Shown here: piece after piece, positions 21,475 to 31,694 of the stretch
Numbering within the stretch: position 1 is the stretch's first letter
Layout of the letters: each line of letters starts with the position of its first letter
From: Apostichopus japonicus
Lineage: Eukaryota; Echinodermata; Holothuroidea; Aspidochirotida; Stichopodidae
Assembly: GCF_037975245.1 (NCBI RefSeq)
Contig: NC_092575.1
Span: 25,159,841-25,223,840, forward strand
Direction of reading: 5' to 3'
Length of the DNA: 64,000 bases
Notes under the pieces: model-generated
The model's input: the letters and a program-made list of their open reading frames with translations, nothing else
Database searches by the model: none
Told to the model about the DNA's origin: nothing
Program-made: the position numbers and the translations under genes

Positions 21475-21765
21475 GATTGCACTGCACTACACTGCACTAC
21501 ACTACACTACACTGCACTGCACTACACTGCATTGTATTGTATTGTACTGTATTGTTTTGTCTTGTCTTGTATTGCTTTCAATTGTATTGTACTGTATTGT
21601 TTTGCATTGTATTATATTGTATTGTATTGACTAGAATTGTATTGTATTACATTACATTGTGTTGTATTGTACTATATTTTATTGTATTGTGTTGTGTTGT
21701 ATTGTATTCGTATTGTATTGCATTGTATTGTATTGCATTACATTCCATTCGATTGTGTTGGTTGT
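21475..21765. repeat. TTGTA pentamer array with CACTGCACTACA start, copy B
   Basis: Counterpart of 7440-7680. The first 55 bases are (CACTGCACTACA)-type repeats, then a TTGTA/TTGTC/TTGCA array. Confidence 0.85.
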
Positions 21766-22416
21766 TTTTGTTTAGTTTATTACAGCCTTTACGACGGAAT
21801 AATAGATATCATGAAACGCCGATCTCGGCGTAAAACGCGAACCTTGCCTCATTGGTGGTTTTATATTAGTGTCTACCGATAGCTGAAAAAAGCAGCAGAG
21901 ATCACGAACTCTTCTATCAGATACACATTCTATCTTTCTCGGGGGGGGGGGGGGCTAATTCTAGTACGTAATGTACCTGGGATTACCTACAATTTGCACT
22001 TCTCATGTACAATTCCTCTGCAATTTATTTAGTTCTTAAACAGTCCACGATTAAAAAGTCTTATATAGTCTATCACAAGTACGACTTTACAGGTGAGCTC
22101 GAATTCCTTGGTTTGCCTATAGACTACTGTACAGTATAGAAAGCGGGAACAGGATGTAGGATATCTAGGTGGATATGCTGATAGCATCGTTCTCATTTCA
22201 TTTGACGCATAACATATGACTAATGTTGTATGATTTCCCATCTAGTAACAAGTACCACCTCAATTCGTTCAATTCATAATGTTAATTTCCCAGTTGCCAT
22301 AGAGATATCCTACCTTACCTTCCGAAAGCTGTCATTTTGTAAATCTAAATGTAGCTATAGGGTCTCAAACCCTGTTACTTTTTCTTTGCTTTTCTTTTCA
22401 TTTTGTCAAGGTACAA

Positions 22417-22486
22417 TGTATGTATGTTTGTATGTGTGTGTATGTGTGTATGTATGGGTATGTACGCGTGTATGTATGTATGTATT
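22417..22486. repeat. TGTATG microsatellite, copy B
   Basis: Shorter counterpart of the array at 8315-8405. Confidence 0.75.
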
Positions 22487-23489
22487 TTAGATCCTCCTGC
22501 AAGCAGGAACTCGCGAAGAAGCCTCATTGACTTATCATGCAAAGCCACAAGCTGACCGAAGTCGATCTCTTAGATTGACATTTAGCGTCCATGATTATGA
22601 ATTGTCAATTGTCAACATCTCTGTAACTGGACGACATACATTAATCTTGGAGTGACTCGAATGATATCAGTGTTGACGACAATCAGACCAATGACGTCAT
22701 TAGGCGGTGTTAAGAGTTTCAATAGTTTTTGAATTCAGAATTTGCAAAACCCATCTCCATTACAGAAAAATAACCACTGAATTACATAAAGAAGAAACAA
22801 ACAAAAACAATTGAAACAAATTGGTTAATTGATGGTCATATTGAGACTTGATCAAGCCTTATGTGTGCAGAAACACCAAATATGTTATATCTAACAAGCG
22901 GAATAAGGATTTTCTTAGCTGCTTTGGAAATCTGTTCATGACAGTTATCTCTATCACAAAGACCAATAATGATGGTTGGGTTTGTGTCGCCTTTAGGGAG
23001 TCCATAACATCATTCTCTCTAGGAGGGTCGAAGTTCTGTCTTTTCCACAGGTCTAGTATAATGTGAGTGAAAGCACCCGCAAATTGTGCATCTAAGGTTA
23101 CCTAAAGCTGTTACTTAAGTTTTAATAAGAGTGAAAGCCATCCCTCTATTTAGAATACTCATCCTTGATAATTTTGTAATTGAGAGCCAATCCATTCGTT
23201 GTGTCACATGGAAAAGACATCAAAATGTTAACATAAAAAAAAGAAGAAAAACAGAAGACTTAATTAAACTGAAACAAGAATCATTTACAACGAGTATATA
23301 TGGTTATACACACTTAAAGTGATTATTTTGAGGATGATATATTTTTAATCAACAAGAGGTTATACCTTAATTAAATTGGCATTCGGATTAGCAATTTATT
23401 ATGTCTTCTCCAGATATCTAATATCATTTAGCGTTATGTATATTAACTGAAATTACAAATCCCTTAAATTCAGTTACGAAGAAAATTTA

Positions 23490-23639
23490 ATTTAATTGAT
23501 GGCAACATGAAGTCTTCATATCCATCATGTGCTGATTAATCGATACAACAAGTCTATGATTAAAAACGTTTAAGTTACGACAAAATTTCATTTTTATAAT
23601 TTTTAAATTTTTCAAATAAATTAAAAAACTAATATATAC

Positions 23640-23692
<53 letters not shown>
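23490..23692. repeat. Terminal segment of the GPCR block (third copy) and (TA)n
   Basis: The AATTTAATTGATGGCAACATG segment ends copy B and is followed by (TA)n at 23634-23692. Confidence 0.8.
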
Positions 23693-23694
<2 letters not shown>

Positions 23695-25010
23695 CACCCA
23701 CAAAAAGAATGCAAGTGGCAATGCGACACATTCGCCTAGCGGCTATACAAAATCAATATGCGATGTAAAAAAAGAAATACTCCAACCAACTAATGATACA
23801 GAACAAGTTTTATAAATTCAACTTCTTAAGTGAATATGTATTTATTGAGGAGGAACTTTCTCCTTAAAATAATAAAAAAAAGGAACATGGAAAATAAAAG
23901 TCACAACGCTCTGTAATACTGATCAAGAACACATATGACTCCGAATACTTAGAGATAACGGATTGGTTTGGCGCAATCTTTACCAGAGGATGACATATGC
24001 TAGATTTAGCTTAACTACTGAAAAGTTTAAGACTTTCCGAAGTTTTGATACCCTTGGATCTTTTTCAATTGCGAGAGAGCAAACTGGTACGAATAAATTT
24101 AGTCTTAATATATATTTATAGGATATTCTTTTCTCTACAAAAGAATGAGATTACCTCTTCTAGTCTGAAGAGCATTCCCCCCTTTACATCATGAAAATCT
24201 GATTTAACATTTATCTTAAAAAAATGAATTCTGAGTTGTCACTATGATGAATATTGCCTAAAGATGTTGACAATACTTGTTGACATGCGGTTGCTGATAT
24301 CAGGTTGTGGTAGGTGTTATAGTCGAAGTCGGTGAAAAAAACTATCCTCAATCTATCCTCAAACTATCCTCAAACTATCCTCAAAAGCTTCCAGTCTTCG
24401 ATTCAATGTGAGGAGAGTGGCAAATGGTGCCAGTTTTTAAACTGTCAGACGAGCTCTGCAATACAGCTATATTTTATCCGGTCAGGTAATGTACTCTCAT
24501 TCCAACGCTGCCGACAAGCTGCCCTATCCAGAACACTACATATTGAATGAATCTGGAGTCTCCAGGTAATAATTGTGTTTTCAGATTTCACAGTTAAATG
24601 CCAGATATAAATTACAATATACTAGCCCAGGCTTCAATACAGGTATCCTGTATATAGGATCCTGTGCCCCATGATATGAAAATCACACTACTGTAGCTCC
24701 GTCTTTTTCAGCTAAGAGATATAGCAGGACTCAATCCGATGATGGTATTTTGGAGAGTGAATAAAAATCTTATCCAACACTCACTTCAATGGCTGGATGT
24801 GATGTCACGCATAATTACTAGTGCATCAATTAGTATAACTTGGCAATACAATGCATTGTCATCTTGACTATGTCCTGCCCTGGTAGGTTTCTTTTGTGTG
24901 CACTAGCTATGCTATGCTACCCTGTACCTTTGTATTATATTAACTTTGCCCTGACCTGGTGATGTTTCTTTTGTATATATACTTAATTATGCTACCTTGT
25001 ACAGTTAGCC
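23693..25010. other. No gene seen; two small tandem repeats
   Basis: AT-rich DNA ahead of Gmr1-like element 2. It contains about four copies of an 11-bp CTATCCTCAAA unit at 24341-24384 and an imperfect tandem duplication of about 75 bp at 24866-25007 (CCTGCCCTGGTAGGTTTCTT and CCTGACCTGGTGATGTTTCT). No supported gene. Confidence 0.5.
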
Positions 25011-26068
25011 GATTATTGTCAATTCGCCGATTAACCACGACTCCGTACCATGCCATGTGCAATGGGTTGGTAGAGAAATTTAATGGCACATTGAAAGCAA
25101 TGTTAAAGAAGATGTGTGATGAAAGGCCTACAGATTGGGATAGATATATAGATCCCCTATTGTTTGCGTACAGGGAAACGCCACAGGAAAGCACAGGCTT
25201 CTCGCCATTTGAACTGCTATATGAGCGGACCGTGCGTGGTCCTATACGGATTCTTAAGGAATTATGGACCGGCGAATCAGAAGTAAGTGAGACGAAGACT
25301 GTGTACCAGTACGTGTTGGACTTACAGGAAAGTTTGGAGCAAACATGTCAACTAGCACGTGAGGAGCTCAAGAAGTATAGACAAAGGTACAAAACGTACT
25401 ATAACAAGAAAGCAAGAGTAAGAAACATGAAAGTAGGAGAAGAAGTCCTCCTCCTTCTCCCCACTGATAAGAACAAGCTACTTATGCAGTGGAAGGGACC
25501 ATTTCCAATAGTGGAGAAAGTTGGTACAATGAACTACAAAATAGTCTTTGGCCATAGGGTCAAAACATTTCACGCCAACCTGCTAAAGAAATATAACAGA
25601 CGTGAAGTGGCAGCCACTGTGTTCGAGATACCAATACAAAGTATGTATGAAGTTGTCTGCACATCGGTTCTAGAAGATGAACCACAAGAGGAATCTGGTA
25701 TATCTGAACTCAAATCATTTTCCACAGATGATCTTATACATCTTCCACCTATGTTTCAGAAAGAGCGAAGTACTGATGTGAATATCAGCGGACAATTAGG
25801 AAAAACAAAAACTCAACAGGTACAACAAATATTGACAGAGTTTGAAGACAGTTTGACTGACCTACCAGGGAAGACAAAGCTCGGTGAACATGTCATCAAA
25901 GTCAGCGATACAACACCTATAAGGAGTAAATCTTATCCAATACCACATGCTCTTCGAGATGATATCCGCAAGGAGATCCAAAGTATGCTGAGGATGGGCG
26001 TAATATCGCACAGCAAAAGTCCATACGCTTGTCCGTTGGTAGTATTAAAGAACTGGATGGATCCTTGA
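25008..26068 (+). pseudogene. Integrase C-terminal half and RT N-terminus of element 2
   Basis: The frame begins with TTTPYHAMCNGLVEKFNGTL, containing the integrase Glu. It continues through GFSPFELLYE and a GPF-type module, then a linker, and reaches the RT fingers (RSKSYPIPHALRDDI, CPLVVLK). The frame is lost near 26040. As in element 1, one frame crosses from integrase into RT. Confidence 0.88.
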
Positions 26069-26600
26069 GGGCCTGTTGCGACACACGCAAAATTAACATG
26101 ATCACGGAGTTTGATGCTGAGCCTGTTCCAGACCAGGAAGAGATTTTTGCAAAGTTATCCAAGGATTGCTACTTCAGTAAAATCGATCTGAGCAAAGGTT
26201 ACTGGCAAATCCCAATGACAAAAGAGTCGAAACCATTAACAGCATTTGTGACTCATGATGGGTTATACGAGTTCAATATGATGCCATTTGGTCTTGTGAA
26301 TACTGGTGCTACATTCAACAGAGTGATGAGGAAGCTTCTTAAAGGAATTGAGAATGTCCATAGTTATGTTGATGATATCCTGATACACACTCAGCCATGG
26401 AGGAACATCTCCAGAGAGTAAAAGAAGTCTTCACAAGAATCAAGAAAGCCAACTTGACAGCTAGACCTACAAAATGTTTCATTGGGTACAATGAAGTGGA
26501 ATTTTTAGGACATATTATAGGAGAAGGTAGAGTAAAGCCCAAACCTGACAAAATTAAAGCCATTCAGCAAGCAGAGAGACCAACTATAAGACTCAAGTGA
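26029..26600 (+). pseudogene. Reverse transcriptase core of element 2
   Basis: Two overlapping frames (26029-26421 and 26397-26600). Motif A is FSKIDLSKGYWQIPM with the catalytic Asp kept, motif B is MPFGLVNTGATFNR, and motif C is YVDDILIHTQ. Continuation gives EFLGHIIGEG. A frameshift near 26400 breaks it. Confidence 0.88.
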
Positions 26601-27203
26601 GATCATTCTTAGGGTTGGTAGGTTACTACAGGAAGTTTGTACCAAACTTCGCAGCCGTGGCAGTACCACTGACTAACTGTACGAAGAAAGAGGAACCAAA
26701 CGTGATTAGATGGGGCGAGAGCCAGGAACAGGCGTTCCAAACACTGAAGAGTAAGCTTGCAAGCTCCCCATACTTCAGCTCCCTGACCTCCACAGAGAAT
26801 TTACACAGACGCATCTGATACAGGAGTTGGTGCGATCCTTCTTCAGGAGTTTGCGGGTGAAAAATTTCCAGTAGCCTATGCTAGCAAAAAGCTGAACAAG
26901 AGTCAAATGAGATACTCAGTGATGGAGAGAGAATGTTTGGCCGTAGTCTGGGCTGTACTCAAGTTTGAGCCATATCTCTATGGCAAGGAATTTGTAATAG
27001 AGACAGACCATCAACCATTGACATGCATTCGAAAGTCCAAAGTGGCAAATGGAAGGATAATAAGGTGGGCACTGGCATTACAGCCATATCGTTACCGCAT
27101 CCAAGTGATAAAGGGAGCCGATAATGTAGGGGCTGACTACTTGAGTAGAAGTACAGAAATAATGCAAGCCAATTTCTTATCCTTCATCAGCAAAGAGCTG
27201 TAA
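26597..27203 (+). pseudogene. RT thumb and RNase H of element 2
   Basis: 26597-26818 has the thumb/tether (RSFLGLVGYYRKFVPNFA). 26907-27203 has RNase H (ETDHQPLTCIRKSK and ADYLSRS). A frameshift lies between them near 26800-26820; the skipped region still encodes FTQTHLIQELV-like RNase H start residues. Confidence 0.85.
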
Positions 27204-27367
27204 GAAGTTCATTTCCAATAGTGTATGGAAATGTGTGATTTCAGGAAGCTTAGGGAGAAGCAGAGGAAGTTGAAGGAGATTTCAGTACAGGATAGGCTGA
27301 AATAAATATCCTAATGTGAGATATGTATAAATGTGTTAGACACATTTTATTAAAGGAGGGAGTTAAT

Positions 27368-27456
27368 TGTCACATTAGAACAGTATAATTTAGTTAATTT
27401 GTATTTTTATGACAGAAAAAGCAATCTGTCAGCTGTTTATTTTAGAAAGTTTTTTT
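27368..27456 (+). repeat. 3' LTR start of element 2 (truncated)
   Basis: Begins TGTCACATTAGAACAG a few bases after the purine tract. It is cut by a (TA)n array at 27457-27497, after which the Penelope-like element starts. Confidence 0.6.
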
Positions 27457-27498
<42 letters not shown>

Positions 27499-27579
27499 AC
27501 TTTCTGATAGCGACCACTTTCTGATAGCGACAGCTTTGCCAATTGGAAAGGAATCCTTAAGAATGCTTGGTTTGAATTA

Positions 27580-28550
27580 ATGGCTGTGCAAATAAGTATT
27601 TTTCGCAAAACCATTCACGAACTTAGCCAGCAAATTGATTCCAAAACCAGAAAACTGCAAAAAGAACTCCCCAAGAACGAGTTCGAAAGAAATCTTGACT
27701 CCATCTCCAAAATTTGCTTGAACCTCTCACATACCCTAGCTTCAAGACAATGTCACAAAATGAAGAGGGATAATGTCACGTTAAGTCTTCTGGTGAAACC
27801 CAACTTGAAAACTCAAAAAGAACCAGGGGTCGCAGATTCCGCCGGAAAGAGATACAGACCGCATGCAACACCACCAAAAGTGCAGTTGTTACAATTGATT
27901 GCCAACTCACGGCAGGAGAAACAAACCTACTCTCCAAAGGTCTAAATTTTTGCCCTAAACCACGGCAATTTAACGCTCAGAAACTTTCTCTTGACCTAAA
28001 TCTGTTCTATCGACGCTTACGTCTCCGTGAATTTTTGGCCGACGAAAATGGCAATAACACCACGCAACAAACCAACGACTTGCATTCCAATTTTAAGCCA
28101 AAAAGCTCGTGGAATCCACCCAAAGCCCATTGTGCGCCTCTTGAATCATTTATTTCGGCCATTGAAGAGGATGTTAAAACACAGACCTCAGCCCCAGACT
28201 TCCGCGACAATCTCAACAAAGCTGAGAGACAGGCCATTCATGAACTCCGGAAGCGCGATGACATTGTCATCAAGCCAGCCGACAAGGGTTCTGCAATTGT
28301 CGCTATGGGCAAACAATTCTACAGAGAGGAAGCCAACAGACTACTCGGCAACCCTCAACACTACAAACTCCTAGATTCTGATCCTACTCAAGAAATCACA
28401 CCAAACGTGAAAAGAGTCATCCAAAAGATAGTCTCTAACAGTTCCATTGACCGCAAGTTAGGCCAAAACCTCCTGGAAAACGACCCAAAGCCTGGTCGCT
28501 TTTATTTTCTGCCTAAAATCACAAAGAAGGCAATCCCGGGAGGCCCATAA
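27580..28550 (+). pseudogene. Penelope-like RT, N-terminal part
   Basis: Conserved Penelope features appear across two frames joined by a frameshift near 27770: LLSKGLNFCPKP at about 27930-27965 and IVIKPADKGSAIVAM at about 28263-28310, the family's KPADKG signature. The frame fails again near 28540, just before RPIISGNGTATE. Confidence 0.88.
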
Positions 28551-29719
28551 TATCGGGAAATGGTACAGCGACTGAAAATATTTCCAAATTCGTGGATCTC
28601 CTCATCCAACCTCTTGTTTCGGCCCTACCGTCCTATGTGCAGGACACTACGGATTTCATCCGGAAAATTGGGGAAATAAAAAATCTTCCCTTATCTACTC
28701 TGTTAGTAACCTTGGATGTGTCTTCGTTATACACGAATATCCCTAACGAAGAGGGCATTTCGGCCTGCAGAAAAGCATTCAAACCAAAACGTGGCAAAAC
28801 CCCCACGAAGAAAGAATTGGCCGAATTAATGCAACTTATCTTGACCAACAATAATCTGGTATTTGGCAACAAACACTACCTCCAAATTCATGGCACCGCA
28901 ATGGGTACCAAAATGGCACCGTCTTTTGCCAACATCTTTATGGGAAACCTCGAGAAAGAATTTCTATCTCGACAAAACTTGAAACCACACACGTGGTTAC
29001 GTTACATTGACGATATCTTTATGATATGGACCCATGGTGAGGCAAATCTAAAACTCTTCATTGATGACATAAATTCGTTTCATCACACTATCAAATTCAC
29101 TGCTGATTTTTCTGGACATGGCGTTCACTTCCTGGACACCACTGTGACCCTACAAAATGGTTCACTCAAAACAGACTTGTTCAATAAACCCACGAACAAG
29201 CACAACTACCTCTTACCAAGCAGTTGCCATCCACGTCACTGTACCAGAAATATTCCGTACAGTCAAGCGTTGCGCATTCGACGCATTTGCTCCTCTGAAG
29301 TCGATTTTGATTCACGCGCTAAAGAACTGTCACAGCACCTCCTAAACAGACAGTATTTTCGGGGTACTATTGAAAATGCCATCAAAAAGGCTAAAAGCAA
29401 ACCCCGTACCGAAACATTGACGTACAAAACTCGTCAAACCAGTTCCAAAAGGGTACCATTGGTTACTGAATTCCACCCTGGTCTCCCACCACTGGCTAAT
29501 ATTATTCAGAAGAATTTTCACCTACTTCAAGGCACCGAACGCCTGAAATCAGTATTCCCAGAATTACCTGTCATCGCCTTTAAAAGACCCAACAACCTAC
29601 GGGATATCTTAGTTCGGGCAGCCTTTCGGGATGACACCCCATTAGGGGAAAGCAAAACAGAAACTACAGGATCATCGCCCTGTACACAAAATTGCAAAAC
29701 GTGCTTACTTGTCGATTAG
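28541..29719 (+). pseudogene. Penelope-like RT, catalytic part
   Basis: Contains RPIISGNGT, TLDVSSLYTNIPNEEG (motif A Asp), GTAMGTKMAPSFANIFMG (motif B), RYIDDIFMIW (motif C, both Asp kept) and FLDTTV. The catalytic residues are intact but the frame is closed by TAG at 29717-29719. Confidence 0.92.
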
Positions 29720-30139
29720 ACCGGGGCCTTTTAGAGCAACCAAACCAAACGCACGTTCCAAATTCGGCACAAAATTAACTGCCTATCCAAAAATGTCATT
29801 TACCTCATCTACTGCAATATTTGTAACTTACAATACATTGGAGAGTCAAAAAACACTCTTAGAATGAGAATGACACAACATAGATCGGCGATCAAAACAA
29901 AAAAGATCTACCAACCTGTTGCAAATCACTTCAATCTCCAAAATCATTCAATTGAGAATTTGCGTGTTATTGCCATTGACCAGAACGATTCTTGGACAGA
30001 TAAATCTAGGAAAATGAAAGAAAATTTCTGGGAACTAAACCTAAAGACCACGGCACCATTCGGTTTAAACATCAGAAATGATTTGCCGTCCCAGATAAAC
30101 CAAAACAATTCCTTTACAATTACGACGGAATCGGATTAA
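29720..30139 (+). pseudogene. GIY-YIG endonuclease domain of the Penelope-like element
   Basis: In the same frame as RT after two stops, the sequence reads VIYLIYCNICNLQYIGES followed by LRMRMTQHRSAI. This matches the GIY-YIG nuclease core with the paired cysteines usual in Penelope-like elements. It would nick target DNA for priming. It ends at TAA 30137-30139. Confidence 0.85.
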
Positions 30140-30296
30140 AATAATCCGACGCGGATTAAACTAATCCGAATTTCTAGAACTTCTGCTCAATTCAGCAGAA
30201 ATCAGTAAGTCGCTTTGCCTTTACAACCATGCCGACATCTTCTCTATAAAATAGTTTCAATTCCTGCTACTCCTTGTCACTTTCGGTGATCATGCA

Positions 30297-30323
30297 CTGA
30301 AAAAGAGCTATTTTTGCTCGAAA
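30297..30323 (+). ncRNA. Decayed hammerhead-ribozyme-like core in the Penelope 3' tail
   Basis: CTGA (30297-30300), then AAAA, a GAGC/GCTC stem (30305-30308 with 30316-30319) and GAAA (30320-30323) match the layout CUGANGA - stem II - GAAA. The conserved G of CUGANGA is replaced by A, so activity is unlikely. Penelope-like elements are known to carry hammerhead motifs. The assignment is an inference from a short match. Confidence 0.4.
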
Positions 30324-30439
30324 GCTCTGCAAAAACCAAACATTGGCTTTTTTACTTCCTATCACTTACCTAATTCAATTATTGTATCTCACTCGAGATC
30401 CAGCCTTTCTCTAAATGCAGCATAGTTGTTTAACAGCTT

Positions 30440-30445
30440 TTCCGT

Positions 30446-30522
<77 letters not shown>

Positions 30523-30525
30523 GTT
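30440..30525. repeat. (TA)n array
   Basis: Dinucleotide repeat between the Penelope tail and the LINE-associated segment. Confidence 0.9.
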
Positions 30526-30529
30526 TTTT

Positions 30530-31690
30530 TTTAAATTTATTTATATTTATTAATGCATGTTACCATGGTGACTACACAAACCTTATTCTGTGCATTAGAG
30601 AGTAGTAGCTGATCCCATGTTTAAAGCGACAATTATCATGAAAGGATATTGTATGCTACCGTGCATGTTGTATATGTTACCATATGTATCATAGTAGACA
30701 AGTGGGTCAGCTTCGTAAATATCTTGATAGACTAAAACTGAAAAAAACTTTTTCACGCAGTCCAGTAGGCTTGATTACATAAATTCTTAACTAGCTGATG
30801 CACCTTCTACCCAATTATCTAGACTGCAAAAAATTCAGCACACGGCTGTTCGAAGTGTTCACAGAGCGAATAAATATCCTGTCATTACTCCAATACTGAA
30901 AGAGCTGCATTGGTTACAGATAGGCCTACATCTAGGCATACATTTATAAATCCTCATCCTGGCCTTCCGTGCTATGGCAACTTACTTATGTGATATCTTA
31001 CTTCAAGAAACTAAAAATAGGTCATCTAGATCAAAACATCTTAACCAACTTAATGCTCCAGTGTCTCGTTTGAAAACAATCGGGAATCGCGGCTTTCGTT
31101 ATGCTGCCCTCGTTTGTAAAACTCAATCTCGGTAGATATATTAGGCCTCTGTACTCATTGCAAGGGCGTAGGAACCGGGGGGCTGGGGGGGCGCCAGCCC
31201 CCCCAGTGAAAAATATGGGGGCGGAAGTATCATTCCGCCCCCCCCCCCCGCTTCGCAAGTCAGAAAACCCCTTTTTCATTTCCAAATGAGAAAAAAAATC
31301 TCATTTGGAGCACCAAATTGCATTTAAGGCCAGGTGAAAATGCAAAATTCTTTACAAAATGGAGTGGGAGTTGAAGTGTGCTATATTGCACCAAATTGCA
31401 TCTTAGGCCACCTGGAAATACAAAAAAAATCCAAAGGGGGAGGGGGACACCCCCTCCCCTTAGACCCCTCCCCCAGGCCGGCCATCAGTCTTCAGCCCCC
31501 CCCCCCACTCAAAAGTACCTTCCTACGCCACTGACTCATTGGATCAGGTTAAGCATTGTCTTTAAAGTCATCTTTGTTTCACATTGTTATTATATGTTTT
31601 CTTTTTCTATCTTTCTTTTCTTGTCATCAGCGGTAAAGCGCATTGAGCAACTCGTTGTTGGATTTTGCGCATTATAGGACTAATTATTAT
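30530..31690 (+). mobile_element. CR1/L2-like LINE 3' end, copy 2, with nested MITE
   Basis: Aligns with 16895-17556 and extends to a true 3' end. The translation near 30790-30910 gives LQKIQHTAVRSVHRANKY...ITPILKELHW. The tail reads AAAGCGCATTGAGCAACTCG (31635-31654), then ...GCGCATTATAGGAC and ends in (ATT)n at about 31682-31694, the usual 3' end of such LINEs. A 373-bp MITE is inserted at 31161. Confidence 0.82.
31161..31533. mobile_element. Complete hAT-type MITE nested in LINE, 8-bp target duplication
   Basis: Starts CAAGGGCGTAGGAACCGGG and ends CTTCCTACGCCACTG. It is flanked by ACTCATTG at 31153-31160 and 31534-31541. The uninterrupted site (TACTTATTGGATCAGG) is seen in the LINE copy near 17510. 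Poly(G) and poly(C) tracts lie close inside both ends. No coding capacity. Confidence 0.92.
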
Positions 31691-31694
31691 TATT

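Larger units (their letters stand above)
18001..23600. repeat. Segmental duplication, copy B (GPCR block)
   Basis: Counterpart of 4087-9870 in the same orientation. It differs by lacking the 380-bp segment at 4171-4551 and the MITE at 8981-9290, and by having an extra GPCR scrap at about 18615-18880. Noncoding parts are nearly as conserved as the gene, so the duplication is DNA-level and recent. Confidence 0.9.
25008..27456 (+). mobile_element. Gmr1-like Ty3/Gypsy element 2, 5'-truncated and decayed
   Basis: On the plus strand the order is integrase C-terminal half, RT, RNase H, polypurine tract AAAGGAGGGAG (27353-27363) and a 3' LTR start TGTCACATTAG at 27368. Integrase therefore again precedes RT. 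The sequence is well diverged from element 1. Gag, protease and the front of integrase are missing, and at least four frame changes break pol. The LTR runs into (TA)n at about 27456. Confidence 0.88.
27500..30420 (+). mobile_element. Decayed Penelope-like element (RT plus GIY-YIG endonuclease)
   Basis: Plus-strand order: N-terminal segment, RT, GIY-YIG endonuclease, then a 3' tail with a hammerhead-like core. Two frameshifts (near 27770 and 28540) and in-frame stops at 29717 and 29732 inactivate it. It is bounded on both sides by (TA)n arrays (27457-27497 and 30453-30521). Penelope-like elements are a retroelement class distinct from LTR and LINE elements. Confidence 0.9.
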
